This document shows, piece after piece, positions 7,983 to 15,495 of a stretch of DNA of 64,000 nucleotides. The DNA is taken from contig CABSCP010000001.1 of NCBI GenBank assembly GCA_902476265.1, positions 1-64,000 of the forward strand, given 5' to 3'. Each line of letters starts with the position of its first letter. The first letter of the stretch is position 1. A model generated the notes under the pieces. It was not told the DNA's origin and did not search any database. It was given only the letters and a program-made list of their open reading frames with translations. Made by a program: the position numbers and the translations under genes. The stretch comes from an uncultured Lachnospiraceae bacterium. Its GTDB lineage: Bacteria > Bacillota > Clostridia > Lachnospirales > Lachnospiraceae.

Positions 7983-8970
7983 TTTCTGTCGTTCCTTTCT
8001 CACAGTAAGCGGCCGGAGGAAGCACTGTCATCCGGTCGCCCTCCGAAATAATGCCGCCTTTGAGAACTTTTGCAAAAACGCCCTGGCGGGGCATGATACA
8101 TTCTCCTACCTGCTCATAAATGGCACAGTGGCTGTGGCATTCCTTTCCGATCTGGGTCATTTCCAGCAGCACGCCGTTGCAGGAAAAACGGGTTCCCACA
8201 GAAAGAGAGGCAAAATCAATGCCGGACACCACCAGGTTTTCCCCGAAAGCGCCGTATTCCACATGGGCTCCCTTCGCTCGGAAAGCCTGTATTTTTTCTG
8301 CGGAAAGCAGGCTGACCTGGCGATGCCAGTTTCCCGCGTGAGCGTCGCCGAGGATGCCGTGGTTTTTCAAAAATTCCGCGGTGTGAATGTTTTGTTTTAA
8401 GGTTCCCCTCTCCGGGCTTGTACAGACCGCCCGTACAATGCCCGCATCAATAGCGGGTGCGTTTGGCGGGACGGGAGCATCGGAAGAAGAAACGGCAGCA
8501 AAGGGGCGGAAGTCTCCGCTTTTGCCGCCGGTTTTTTCCAACAGGCGGATTTCTTTTATGACCATGGATTTGTCCAGGGCCTTACACATGTCATAGACGG
8601 TCAGAAGGGCGGTGGATACGCCGGTCAGAGCCTCCATTTCCACGCCGGTTTTTCCGGTGGTTTTCACACGGCAGCAGGCTTCCACTTCCAGGGTTTCGGG
8701 GTGGAAGGAAAAATCCAGTGTACAGCTGCCCAGCTGCAGCAGGTGGCAAAGAGGGATCAGCTCGGAGGTCCTTTTGGCCCCCATGATACCGGCGATGCGG
8801 GCCGTTCCCAGCACATCCCCCTTTTCTATGACGCCGTTTTTGATACGGTCAAAAATTTCCCGGCTTACCGCTATTTTTCCGGAAGCGGCAGCGGTGCGCA
8901 CGGTTTCTTTTTTATCGGTGACATCTACCATAACGGCGTTTCCGTTTGCGTCAAAGTGATTTAGTTCCAT
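7969..8970 (-). CDS. MoaC-MOSC bifunctional molybdopterin protein
   Basis: Residues 1-153 are MoaC, which with MoaA makes cyclic pyranopterin monophosphate: VDVTDKKETVRTA, AKRTSELIPLCHLL, and KTGVEMEALTGVSTALLTVYD are diagnostic. After a linker rich in S/A/P (155-175), residues 176-325 form a MOSC domain (GDAHAGNWHRQVSLL, YGAFGENLVVSG, IGKECHSHCAIY). MOSC domains are linked to sulfur carriage by the cofactor sulfurase and related proteins. The fusion joins pterin synthesis to a possible cofactor S/Se step. The ribosome-binding site is AAAGGAA; 42 bp separate it from moaA. Confidence 0.88.
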   Translation of the reverse strand: MELNHFDANGNAVMVDVTDKKETVRTAAASGKIAVSREIFDRIKNGVIEKGDVLGTARIAGIMGAKRTSELIPLCHLLQLGSCTLDFSFHPETLEVEACCRVKTTGKTGVEMEALTGVSTALLTVYDMCKALDKSMVIKEIRLLEKTGGKSGDFRPFAAVSSSDAPVPPNAPAIDAGIVRAVCTSPERGTLKQNIHTAEFLKNHGILGDAHAGNWHRQVSLLSAEKIQAFRAKGAHVEYGAFGENLVVSGIDFASLSVGTRFSCNGVLLEMTQIGKECHSHCAIYEQVGECIMPRQGVFAKVLKGGIISEGDRMTVLPPAAYCEKGTTENETD

Positions 8971-9012
8971 AAAATTCCTTTCTGCCGGACAGCGGCACTT
9001 TACTGTAACCTG

Positions 9013-9993
9013 TTAACCGCCGATGCGGTTCATGGGGAGGGTTTCCTTTTCCGGACAAAACCCCGGCGTTTCGAAATGATGACAGGCTGGTTTTTGGGAA
9101 ACGGCATCCCTGATGGCGGAAATCAGGAGCTCTTTCCGGGAAAGGGGATCCTCGCTTTTTCGCAGCAATTTCTTTAAGTCAATTGTATTTTTGTAATAAA
9201 GGCAGGGCTTTAAACAGCCTTCCGGGGTGAGGCGGATACGGTTGCAGGAAGAGCAGAACTTCTCATGTACCGCATCGATAAAACCGAGATAGCCAAAAAA
9301 CCCCTCTGCCTGCACATAGCGGGCGGGTCCGTTCCCAAGCCGCCGGGATACCGGATGCATGGTAAGCCCTTCCTCTTCCAGAATCCGGATCAATTCCCGG
9401 GCATCCGGGCCGGGAGTACGGGAAGGCCCCAGGTCCATGCGGGTGATAAAACGCACTGCGATGGGATGGGAACAGGCCAGACGGGCCAGAGCGGTCAGCT
9501 CTTCCGGGGACTGATCTGATAATACAGCATTGATTTTGACGGCGAGGGGGGTTTTTAATGCGGCCTCAAAGCCTTCCAAAACAGGAGAAAGGGATCCTCC
9601 CGTAAGCTGATGGTAATGAGTGCTGTCCAGGGTATCCAGGCTCAGGGTGACTCCGTCAAGGCCTGCCAAAACCAGACTGTCCAGCTGCTTTTTTAACAGA
9701 ACGCCATTGGTGGTCAGAGTGACTTCTTTGGCAATTCCCGTATTTTTAAGTCCTTTTATAAAATCCGCCAGGCCAGGGCGCAGAAGGGGTTCTCCTCCGG
9801 TTATTTTGAAGCGCTGTATGCCCAGCTCGCAGGCCGCTTCACAGACCGACATGAGCTCTGAAAAACTTAAAAGCGCGCCCTCCTGCAGACACTCCGCCCT
9901 ATCGGGGCGGCAGTAAAGGCAGTTTAAATTACAGCGGTCCGTCACAGAGATCCGCATGTATTCAATCGTCCTGCCGAAAGAATCCTGTATCAT
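9013..9993 (-). CDS. moaA: GTP 3',8-cyclase MoaA
   Basis: A radical SAM enzyme performing the first step of molybdopterin synthesis from GTP. The SAM [4Fe-4S] ligands are C21, C25 and C28 (CNLNCLYC), and the second cluster uses C247, C250 and C264 (CSSCNRIR...GCLKPC). The protein ends in the GG pair needed by MoaA (MNRIGG). The ATG at 9993 is chosen because AAAGGA precedes it and it aligns the N-terminus with the family; a longer frame opens upstream at 10047. It is the first gene of the operon, with a probable promoter at 10021-10049. Confidence 0.93.
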   Translation of the reverse strand: MIQDSFGRTIEYMRISVTDRCNLNCLYCRPDRAECLQEGALLSFSELMSVCEAACELGIQRFKITGGEPLLRPGLADFIKGLKNTGIAKEVTLTTNGVLLKKQLDSLVLAGLDGVTLSLDTLDSTHYHQLTGGSLSPVLEGFEAALKTPLAVKINAVLSDQSPEELTALARLACSHPIAVRFITRMDLGPSRTPGPDARELIRILEEEGLTMHPVSRRLGNGPARYVQAEGFFGYLGFIDAVHEKFCSSCNRIRLTPEGCLKPCLYYKNTIDLKKLLRKSEDPLSRKELLISAIRDAVSQKPACHHFETPGFCPEKETLPMNRIGG

Positions 9994-10020
9994 AAGTTTT
10001 TGTTCCTTTCTCTGCCTAAC

Positions 10021-10049
10021 AGTATACCAACTTTTCCGGAGAAGCAAAA
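10021..10049 (-). promoter_or_regulatory. Probable promoter of the Se/Mo operon
   Basis: On the minus strand TATACT (10021-10026) is preceded by TGG, making an extended -10, with a weak -35 TTTTGC 17 bp further upstream. The predicted leader to moaA is only about 20 nt. No Moco riboswitch-like structure is evident. Confidence 0.55.
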
Positions 10050-10100
10050 GGGGATTGCGAATCTTAGGCCGGAAAAATTTCGGCAGTAACCCGGGGAGTG

Positions 10101-10109
10101 TGTTATAAT
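10101..10109 (+). promoter_or_regulatory. Extended -10 promoter for the L-ATC hydrolase-like gene
   Basis: TGTTATAAT is an extended -10 box about 60 bp before the gene at 10168; no good -35 is seen. Confidence 0.45.
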
Positions 10110-10167
10110 AAAAACGGATTCTGCATAGAAAAAAGAAGGTAAGGGGCTATGCGGGGAAGGGGAGTAT

Positions 10168-10662
10168 ATGAGTAAAGTGAAAAATGAACCCAGAATAAAA
10201 AACAAGCTGATTACAGCGGTCAGGGAGCAGCTGGAACACCGCGCGCTGTGGCTGTATCTGCTCTGTGATGAGGCGGGAAAGCGGGGGCTTGACTGGCGGG
10301 ATTTTGGCAGCGCAGCGGTAAAGCGGTGCGGACTGAGCCAGGGAAAGGGACTGATCATAAAAGGCGGGACCGACGATATGACCGGGCTGCGCAGGACGCT
10401 TTTTACGAAGCCCGCCCAGTGGGTTTTTGAGATGGATGTGAAAAAGAGTACCGAAAAGGAACTGGATATCGATTTCCACTATTGCCCTCTGGTGAAGGCC
10501 TGGCAGAAAGCGGGCTGCAGCGACGAAGAAATCGCCCTTCTCTGCGACATCGCCATGTGCGGGGATCACGGAATCGGGGAAGCCTACGGAGGAGAACTGG
10601 ATTTGCAGAAATGTATTGCAAAGGGCGATGACATCTGCCGCCTGCATTATCATAAGGATTAA
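10168..10662 (+). CDS. L-2-amino-thiazoline-4-carboxylic acid hydrolase-like protein
   Basis: A 164-residue soluble protein. The FHYCPLVKAWQKAGCSDEEIALLCDIAM stretch and the terminal GDDICRLHYHK resemble the ATC_hydrolase-like family, whose named member opens a thiazoline ring in L-cysteine production. Many family members have unknown roles, so the substrate is not assigned. It lies 17 bp before a glutamine synthetase gene with no terminator between, so they are probably co-transcribed. The start has GGGGAG ahead. Confidence 0.55.
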   Translation: MSKVKNEPRIKNKLITAVREQLEHRALWLYLLCDEAGKRGLDWRDFGSAAVKRCGLSQGKGLIIKGGTDDMTGLRRTLFTKPAQWVFEMDVKKSTEKELDIDFHYCPLVKAWQKAGCSDEEIALLCDIAMCGDHGIGEAYGGELDLQKCIAKGDDICRLHYHKD

Positions 10663-10679
10663 AAGAGGAGGAAGAAAAA

Positions 10680-12110
10680 ATGGCAAAGAGTGATGCGGTC
10701 AGAAAGCTGTGTGAAGAGAGGCAGATCCGCATGATCGATTTTAAAATGACGGACATCGACGGTCGATGGCGGCATATCACCATTCCCGTGGAGCGCTTCA
10801 ATGATGACGTTTTTGAGTATGGCATTGGGTTTGACGGTTCTAACTATGGATACGCGCCCGTTGAGAAGAGTGATATGGTGTTTCTGCCCGATCCGAATAC
10901 CGCATATGCGGATCCTTTTGCCCGGGTTCCCACTCTGACCATGTGCGGAAATGTGTGCACCATCGGAAAAGGGGAGAATGTCCCTTTTGACCAGTATCCG
11001 AAAAATGTGAGCCTGCGGGCGGTGGAATATATGAAGGAACAGGGGATTGCGGACCGGATGGTGATCGGGCCGGAATTTGAGTTCTATCTGTTCGACAGCG
11101 CCCGCTATGAGGTGTCGCCGCAACAGTGTGCATACCGTGTGGATACCGGGCAGGCGGCCTGGAACTGCCGTCTGGATGCACCCGGAAACAACGGCTATGA
11201 GGTGGCTTATAAAGGAGGCTACCATATAAGCGCTCCTCAGGATGTGGGATATGATCTTCGCAGCCGGATGTGCATGGCGCTGGAGGACTGGGGTATACAG
11301 GTGAAATACCATCATCATGAAGTGGGCGGTCCCGGTCAGATGGAAATTGAGGTGGAACTGGCGGACATGCCTGAAATGGCCGATAATACCATGATCATTA
11401 AATATGTGATTAAGAATATGGCGGCACGGGAAGGGAAAACGGCCACATTCCTGCCCAAACCCGTCTATCGGGAAGCGGGCAGCGGAATGCATGTCCATAT
11501 GCTGCTTTTGAAGGACGGAAAGCCGCTGTTTTATGATGAGGACGGGTATTCCGGTTTGAGCCGGACAGCCCACTGGTTCATCGGGGGACTGCTTTCCCAT
11601 ATCGGCTCTCTCTGCGCCTTTACCAACCCTTCCACCAATTCTTTTAAACGTCTGGTGCCGGGGTATGAAGCGCCTGTCACTATCGGTTATGCCACATCAA
11701 ACCGCAGCGCGGTGATCCGGATTCCGGCCTATGCCAAATCTCCGGAAACAAAGCGGTTTGAGCTGCGCAATCCCGACGCTACGGCCAATCCTTACTATGC
11801 CTATGCCGCCATTCTGATGGCAGGGCTGGACGGAATCAAAAGGCAGATCGACCCGTCCGAGAACGGCTGGGGGCCTTTTGACTGCAATCTGTATCAGCTT
11901 TCCAAAGAAGAGCAGGCAAAAATCCAGGGCCTTCCCAAATCCCTGGAAGAGGCTCTGGATGCCCTGGAAGCGGACCATGCATATCTGACGGAAGGAGGGG
12001 TATTCCCCCGGCAGCTGATCGATGTGTGGATTGCCCGCAAGCGGGAGGAATTAAAAGAAATCAGCGAAATTCCCACCCCGGCAGAGTTTATGAAATATTA
12101 TGATTTATGA
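10680..12110 (+). CDS. glnA: Glutamine synthetase, type I
   Basis: Makes glutamine from glutamate, ammonia and ATP. At 476 residues it fits type I. Visible are the beta-grasp start (DIDGRWRHITIP), latch GFDGSNYGYAPVEKSDM, glutamate/metal-binding GPEFEFYLF, YHHHEVGGPGQMEIE, the ATP-binding loop KPVYREAGSGMHVHM, the flap NPSTNSFKRLVPGYEAP and RFELRNPDATANPYYA. A tyrosine lies in NLYQLSKEE where type I-beta enzymes are adenylylated, but no adenylyltransferase gene is near. The AGGAGGAAG site is strong. The preceding gene is 17 bp away. Confidence 0.93.
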   Translation: MAKSDAVRKLCEERQIRMIDFKMTDIDGRWRHITIPVERFNDDVFEYGIGFDGSNYGYAPVEKSDMVFLPDPNTAYADPFARVPTLTMCGNVCTIGKGENVPFDQYPKNVSLRAVEYMKEQGIADRMVIGPEFEFYLFDSARYEVSPQQCAYRVDTGQAAWNCRLDAPGNNGYEVAYKGGYHISAPQDVGYDLRSRMCMALEDWGIQVKYHHHEVGGPGQMEIEVELADMPEMADNTMIIKYVIKNMAAREGKTATFLPKPVYREAGSGMHVHMLLLKDGKPLFYDEDGYSGLSRTAHWFIGGLLSHIGSLCAFTNPSTNSFKRLVPGYEAPVTIGYATSNRSAVIRIPAYAKSPETKRFELRNPDATANPYYAYAAILMAGLDGIKRQIDPSENGWGPFDCNLYQLSKEEQAKIQGLPKSLEEALDALEADHAYLTEGGVFPRQLIDVWIARKREELKEISEIPTPAEFMKYYDL

Positions 12111-12142
12111 TCGGAGCAGCGCCGCGCAAGCGATCTTTTTTC
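12109..12142 (+). terminator. Terminator after glnA
   Basis: A GATCG/CGATC stem with GC-rich inner pairs is followed by seven T. It overlaps the glnA stop codon and also separates it from the convergent ABC operon. Confidence 0.6.
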
Positions 12143-12150
12143 TACTGTGT

Positions 12151-12882
12151 TCAGGCCTTCACGTCCCGGGTGCGCATCAGATGCACCGCCACAGCGGAAA
12201 ACAGGGCGATATAAATGGCGCATATCAGTAAAAACAGGGGCATGGCGCCGGACAGCTTATCGTCCGCAGAGTTGGAATTCATCCCGTAGGAAATGAGAGA
12301 AAAGGGAAAATAAATGCCCCAGCCCTGATTGGTGAAGAAAAAGCCCGCAAAGGACAGCACAAGAGACAGGGCGATGGGAACGGCGAAGCTCCTGATACAC
12401 ATGGAAAGCAGCAGAATGGCCGCAGCGCAGGCGATGCCGCCCGGGATGGCGCGCATATCCCACCAGAAATTCCGAAGCGGAGGAAAGGCGGAGAGGCCGG
12501 CGAATTTGCCACCCACAATAAACAGGACAAAAACCCAGAGCTGTGTGATCACTGTGACCAGGGCCGTGACGGTCAGCTTGCCCAGAAAAATGCAGGTCAG
12601 AGGCACAGGGGAGGTCATCAGCACGTTTCGGTTATGGCCGAAATTTTCCACCCGCCAGAGGTAGGCGCAGTAGACGGCGATCAGCGGAGCGAAGAAAAAA
12701 CAGCCGTAAAAAAGGGTCTGCTGGGTCCAAAGAGAGTCCCATTCCCGGGTCAAAAGGCCCAGATTGCCCATATAGTTGGCGGTTCCCAGGATGGCGGGGA
12801 TAACGGGAATGACAAAGCAGGCCAGCCATACAAAGGAGCGCCTGAGTTTCATAAATTCCGTTTTGATGCAGACAAACAGCAT
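12151..12882 (-). CDS. ABC-2 permease, LanG/MutG-like
   Basis: A 243-residue integral membrane protein with about six hydrophobic segments (for example near 20-40, 58-75, 105-125, 150-170, 172-190 and 215-235) and no catalytic motif. It resembles the permeases of lantibiotic-immunity and bacitracin-type exporters. With the second permease (4 bp away) and the ATPase it forms one exporter. It is the last gene of the minus-strand operon. No lantibiotic precursor or modification gene is visible nearby. Confidence 0.75.
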   Translation of the reverse strand: MLFVCIKTEFMKLRRSFVWLACFVIPVIPAILGTANYMGNLGLLTREWDSLWTQQTLFYGCFFFAPLIAVYCAYLWRVENFGHNRNVLMTSPVPLTCIFLGKLTVTALVTVITQLWVFVLFIVGGKFAGLSAFPPLRNFWWDMRAIPGGIACAAAILLLSMCIRSFAVPIALSLVLSFAGFFFTNQGWGIYFPFSLISYGMNSNSADDKLSGAMPLFLLICAIYIALFSAVAVHLMRTRDVKA

Positions 12883-12885
12883 GGT

Positions 12886-13641
12886 TTACACTTCCTTTCT
12901 GATAAAGTAATTTCTCACCGCAAGAAACAGAATGAGGGTGGCGGCAAGAAGGATGAAAAATCCGACGGTATCAAAGGGGATCGGAGGGTAGGACATTGTC
13001 TTTGTGGCTTCATCATAGACCATGAGAAAGGAGCTTCCAAGGGTAAAATAACTCCAGGGACATAGCCGCAGAAAAAAGGAGCCGACGGGGAACAGTATGG
13101 AAAACAGTCCGGCGAAGGAGCCTATCAGGCCGATAAAAAGGGGATAAAGCTGATTTTCCAGCCGCATGGAAAAAAAGAGCTGGAGGATGTACAGCAGGAT
13201 GCAGGTGAAAAACCCGGTGCCCAAAAGCCGTAGATAGGCCAAAACCGGAAAGGCTTCCGTCACGCCGCAGATTCTGCACAAAACAAGGATCATGAACGCT
13301 TCTCCCACAAAAAACAGGAACAGATGAGCGGCAGCCAGAAGCAGCTTGCAGACAAAAAGACCGGATTTTTTCTGCAGTGTATCATATAACTTATAGGTGT
13401 TTCCCTTATTTTCCATATCCATCTGTCGGCTTGCCATCACCGCAAGAGAGATGGGAAGCATCATGGAGTTTAAGAGCATAATGGTGGTGGTCATATGGGT
13501 GAAGCCGGTGTGGATCATTTGCTCACTGGGATCGTGCAAAAGCCAGAGACTCCAGAGGGAGATGATTCCGAATACGGGAATCAGGATAAAGGCCAGCCGC
13601 CATTTGGTTTTTTTACATTCACATATAAAGGATGTCATCAC
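12886..13641 (-). CDS. ABC-2 permease, LanE/MutE-like
   Basis: A 251-residue membrane protein with about six hydrophobic segments and a cytosolic loop after the second (ASRQMDMENKGNTYKLYDTL), a layout shared by LanE-type permeases. Its start overlaps the ATPase stop by 4 bp, so translation is coupled. It probably forms the membrane channel with the neighbouring LanG-like permease. The substrate cannot be read from sequence; peptide antibiotics such as lantibiotics or bacitracin are the usual ones. Confidence 0.75.
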   Translation of the reverse strand: MMTSFICECKKTKWRLAFILIPVFGIISLWSLWLLHDPSEQMIHTGFTHMTTTIMLLNSMMLPISLAVMASRQMDMENKGNTYKLYDTLQKKSGLFVCKLLLAAAHLFLFFVGEAFMILVLCRICGVTEAFPVLAYLRLLGTGFFTCILLYILQLFFSMRLENQLYPLFIGLIGSFAGLFSILFPVGSFFLRLCPWSYFTLGSSFLMVYDEATKTMSYPPIPFDTVGFFILLAATLILFLAVRNYFIRKEV

Positions 13642-14552
13642 AAACTCACCTGCTTTCCGGTCAGACTTAAAAAGATTTCTTCCAGGTTTTTCTGCTGTTC
13701 TTCGATGCGCAGGACGCCGATTCCCTCTTTCACTAAAACGGAAACGAGATGAGCGGTTTTGTCATCGGAAAGCTCCGGCAGAAGAAGCTGGCCGCCCCGG
13801 ATCTGGCACAGGATCTTCTGGGACTGAAGAACGGAAAGGGCGGCTTCGTTGTCCCGGGTGCGGAGGAGCAGTTTCTTCTGGCTGTGCATATGGAGTTCTT
13901 CCAGACTGCCCTGAAATATCATTTTTCCATGGTCGATGATGCCGGCATAGTTTGCCATCTGATCGATTTCGGACAGAAGATGGCTGCTCACCAAAACGGT
14001 CATGCCGTATTGGTCCGGCAGGGAACAGACCAGCTCTCTCATTTCCTGGATTCCGGCGGGATCCAGGCCGTTTGTGGGTTCATCTAAAAGAAGTACCTCG
14101 GGTTTTCCCAAAAGAGCGCAGGCCAGACCCAGTCTCTGCTTCATGCCCAGAGAATACTGGGAAACCTTCTTTTTCTGCTGTTTTTCCATCCGTACGATGT
14201 GCAGCACTTCATCAATTTCCTTTTCCTGCACGCCTTTTAACATGGCGACGATCTGCAGATTTTCCCTCCCCGTCAGATGTCCGTAATAGGAAGGCGATTC
14301 GATCAGGGAACCGGTCCGGGACAGCACTTCCAGCCGGTTTTTTTCATTTACCGTGGAACCCAGAAGCTTCACGCTGCCGGAATCCGGTTTTGCCAGTCCC
14401 AGAATCATTTTCATGGTGGTACTCTTTCCGGCGCCATTGGGGCCTAAAAATCCGTAAATGCTGCCTGTGGGCACCTTCATGTTCAGGGAGTCCACCGCGC
14501 AGGAACCGCGGTATTTTTTGGTCAGGGTAAAGGTTTCGATTGCCGTTTTCAT
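13638..14552 (-). CDS. ABC transporter ATPase, LanF/BcrA-like
   Basis: A 304-residue ATPase: Walker A GPNGAGKS, Q-loop region ESPSYYGHLTGRENL, signature YSLGMKQRL, Walker B VLLLDEPTNGLDP, and the H-loop SSHLLSEID. A C-terminal regulatory region of about 90 residues follows. It powers the two permeases downstream. The ATG at 14552 follows AAAGGAG; an in-frame GTG 18 bp upstream overlaps that site and is rejected. The first gene of its operon, it is divergent from a two-component system that probably controls it. Confidence 0.85.
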   Translation of the reverse strand: MKTAIETFTLTKKYRGSCAVDSLNMKVPTGSIYGFLGPNGAGKSTTMKMILGLAKPDSGSVKLLGSTVNEKNRLEVLSRTGSLIESPSYYGHLTGRENLQIVAMLKGVQEKEIDEVLHIVRMEKQQKKKVSQYSLGMKQRLGLACALLGKPEVLLLDEPTNGLDPAGIQEMRELVCSLPDQYGMTVLVSSHLLSEIDQMANYAGIIDHGKMIFQGSLEELHMHSQKKLLLRTRDNEAALSVLQSQKILCQIRGGQLLLPELSDDKTAHLVSVLVKEGIGVLRIEEQQKNLEEIFLSLTGKQVSL

Positions 14553-14614
14553 TTTGTATGCTCCTTTCACTGCCCGGCGGGCAGGGATGAAATATGGTTT
14601 TCCTTCTTGCAGTT

Positions 14615-14672
14615 ATCATAGGAGACACACCTTTCCTGAGACTGACATCAGCCTTACTTTTACCTTACTTTT
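14615..14672 (-). promoter_or_regulatory. Regulated promoter region of the LanFEG-type operon
   Basis: On the minus strand TATGAT (14615-14620) is a plausible -10 with a poor -35. Two copies of the ten-base unit CCTTACTTTT (14652-14661 and 14663-14672), spaced 11 bp, lie about 31 bp upstream of it. One-turn-spaced direct repeats before a weak -35 are typical binding sites for OmpR-family regulators such as the one encoded at 14755. Confidence 0.5.
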
Positions 14673-14754
14673 TTCCGCACGGGGATGAAAAGAAAAGAAA
14701 AAAAGCTTATACTGAATACAGTTGATGCATACGGCGGTTTGAAAGGAGAAACGG

Positions 14755-15495
14755 ATGCAGTATATTTATGAAAGCCATATTCTGCTGGTGGACGATAATG
14801 CCCAGCTGCGCCGGATGGTAACGGACATTTTGAAAAAAGAAGGGTTTCTTCATATCGAAACCGCGGCGGGCTGCCGGGAGTGCCTTGCCTGCTGTGACAG
14901 GCGGATGCCGGATCTGATCATTCTGGATATCGGGCTGCCGGACGGAGACGGTTTTTCTCTGATGAACGAAATACGGGGCCGGTCCCAGGTGCCGGTGCTG
15001 TTTCTATCGGCCAGGGATGAGGACAGCGACAGACTGCTGGGACTGGGACTGGGAGCCGATGATTATATCACGAAGCCTTTTCTGCCCCGGGAACTGGTAC
15101 TGCGGCTTGGCGCGATCCTGCGGAGGACCTACCGCCCGGACGGCGCAGGAAAACGGCAGGAAACGGATCGGCTGGAACTGGGCGGCAGGACAGTGGATTT
15201 TTCGGAAGGGACTGTCCGAAGTGCAGAGAAGGAATGGAAACTGACGGCAAAGGAACTTGTTATATTAAAAAAGCTGAATGAAAACAGAGGGAAAATTGTC
15301 ACATTCGATGCGCTCAGCCAGGCGCTGTGGGGGGATTTTTACTATGGTTATGAAAATTCCCTGATGGTCCACATCCGCCGCCTGCGGGAGAAAATCGAGG
15401 AAAATCCCTCCCAGCCCCGGTTTTTGACCACCGTCAGGGGATTGGGGTACAAGCTGGAAAAGCAGGAAGGACATGAGGGATGCGAGGCATTTTAA
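14755..15495 (+). CDS. OmpR-family response regulator
   Basis: A 246-residue regulator: receiver domain 1-125 with acidic pair DD near residue 14, phospho-acceptor aspartate in DLIILDIGLPDGDG, and the conserved K in YITKPF; a winged-helix DNA-binding domain fills about 145-240 (LTAKELVILKKL, SLMVHIRRLREKI, TVRGLGYKL). It probably activates the divergent ABC operon. GAAAGGAG precedes the ATG. Its 3' end overlaps the kinase gene by 16 bp. Confidence 0.9.
   Translation: MQYIYESHILLVDDNAQLRRMVTDILKKEGFLHIETAAGCRECLACCDRRMPDLIILDIGLPDGDGFSLMNEIRGRSQVPVLFLSARDEDSDRLLGLGLGADDYITKPFLPRELVLRLGAILRRTYRPDGAGKRQETDRLELGGRTVDFSEGTVRSAEKEWKLTAKELVILKKLNENRGKIVTFDALSQALWGDFYYGYENSLMVHIRRLREKIEENPSQPRFLTTVRGLGYKLEKQEGHEGCEAF

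Noticed and set aside
10659..11600. 313-codon minus-strand open frame opposite glnA
   Set aside because: Shadow of the glutamine synthetase gene.
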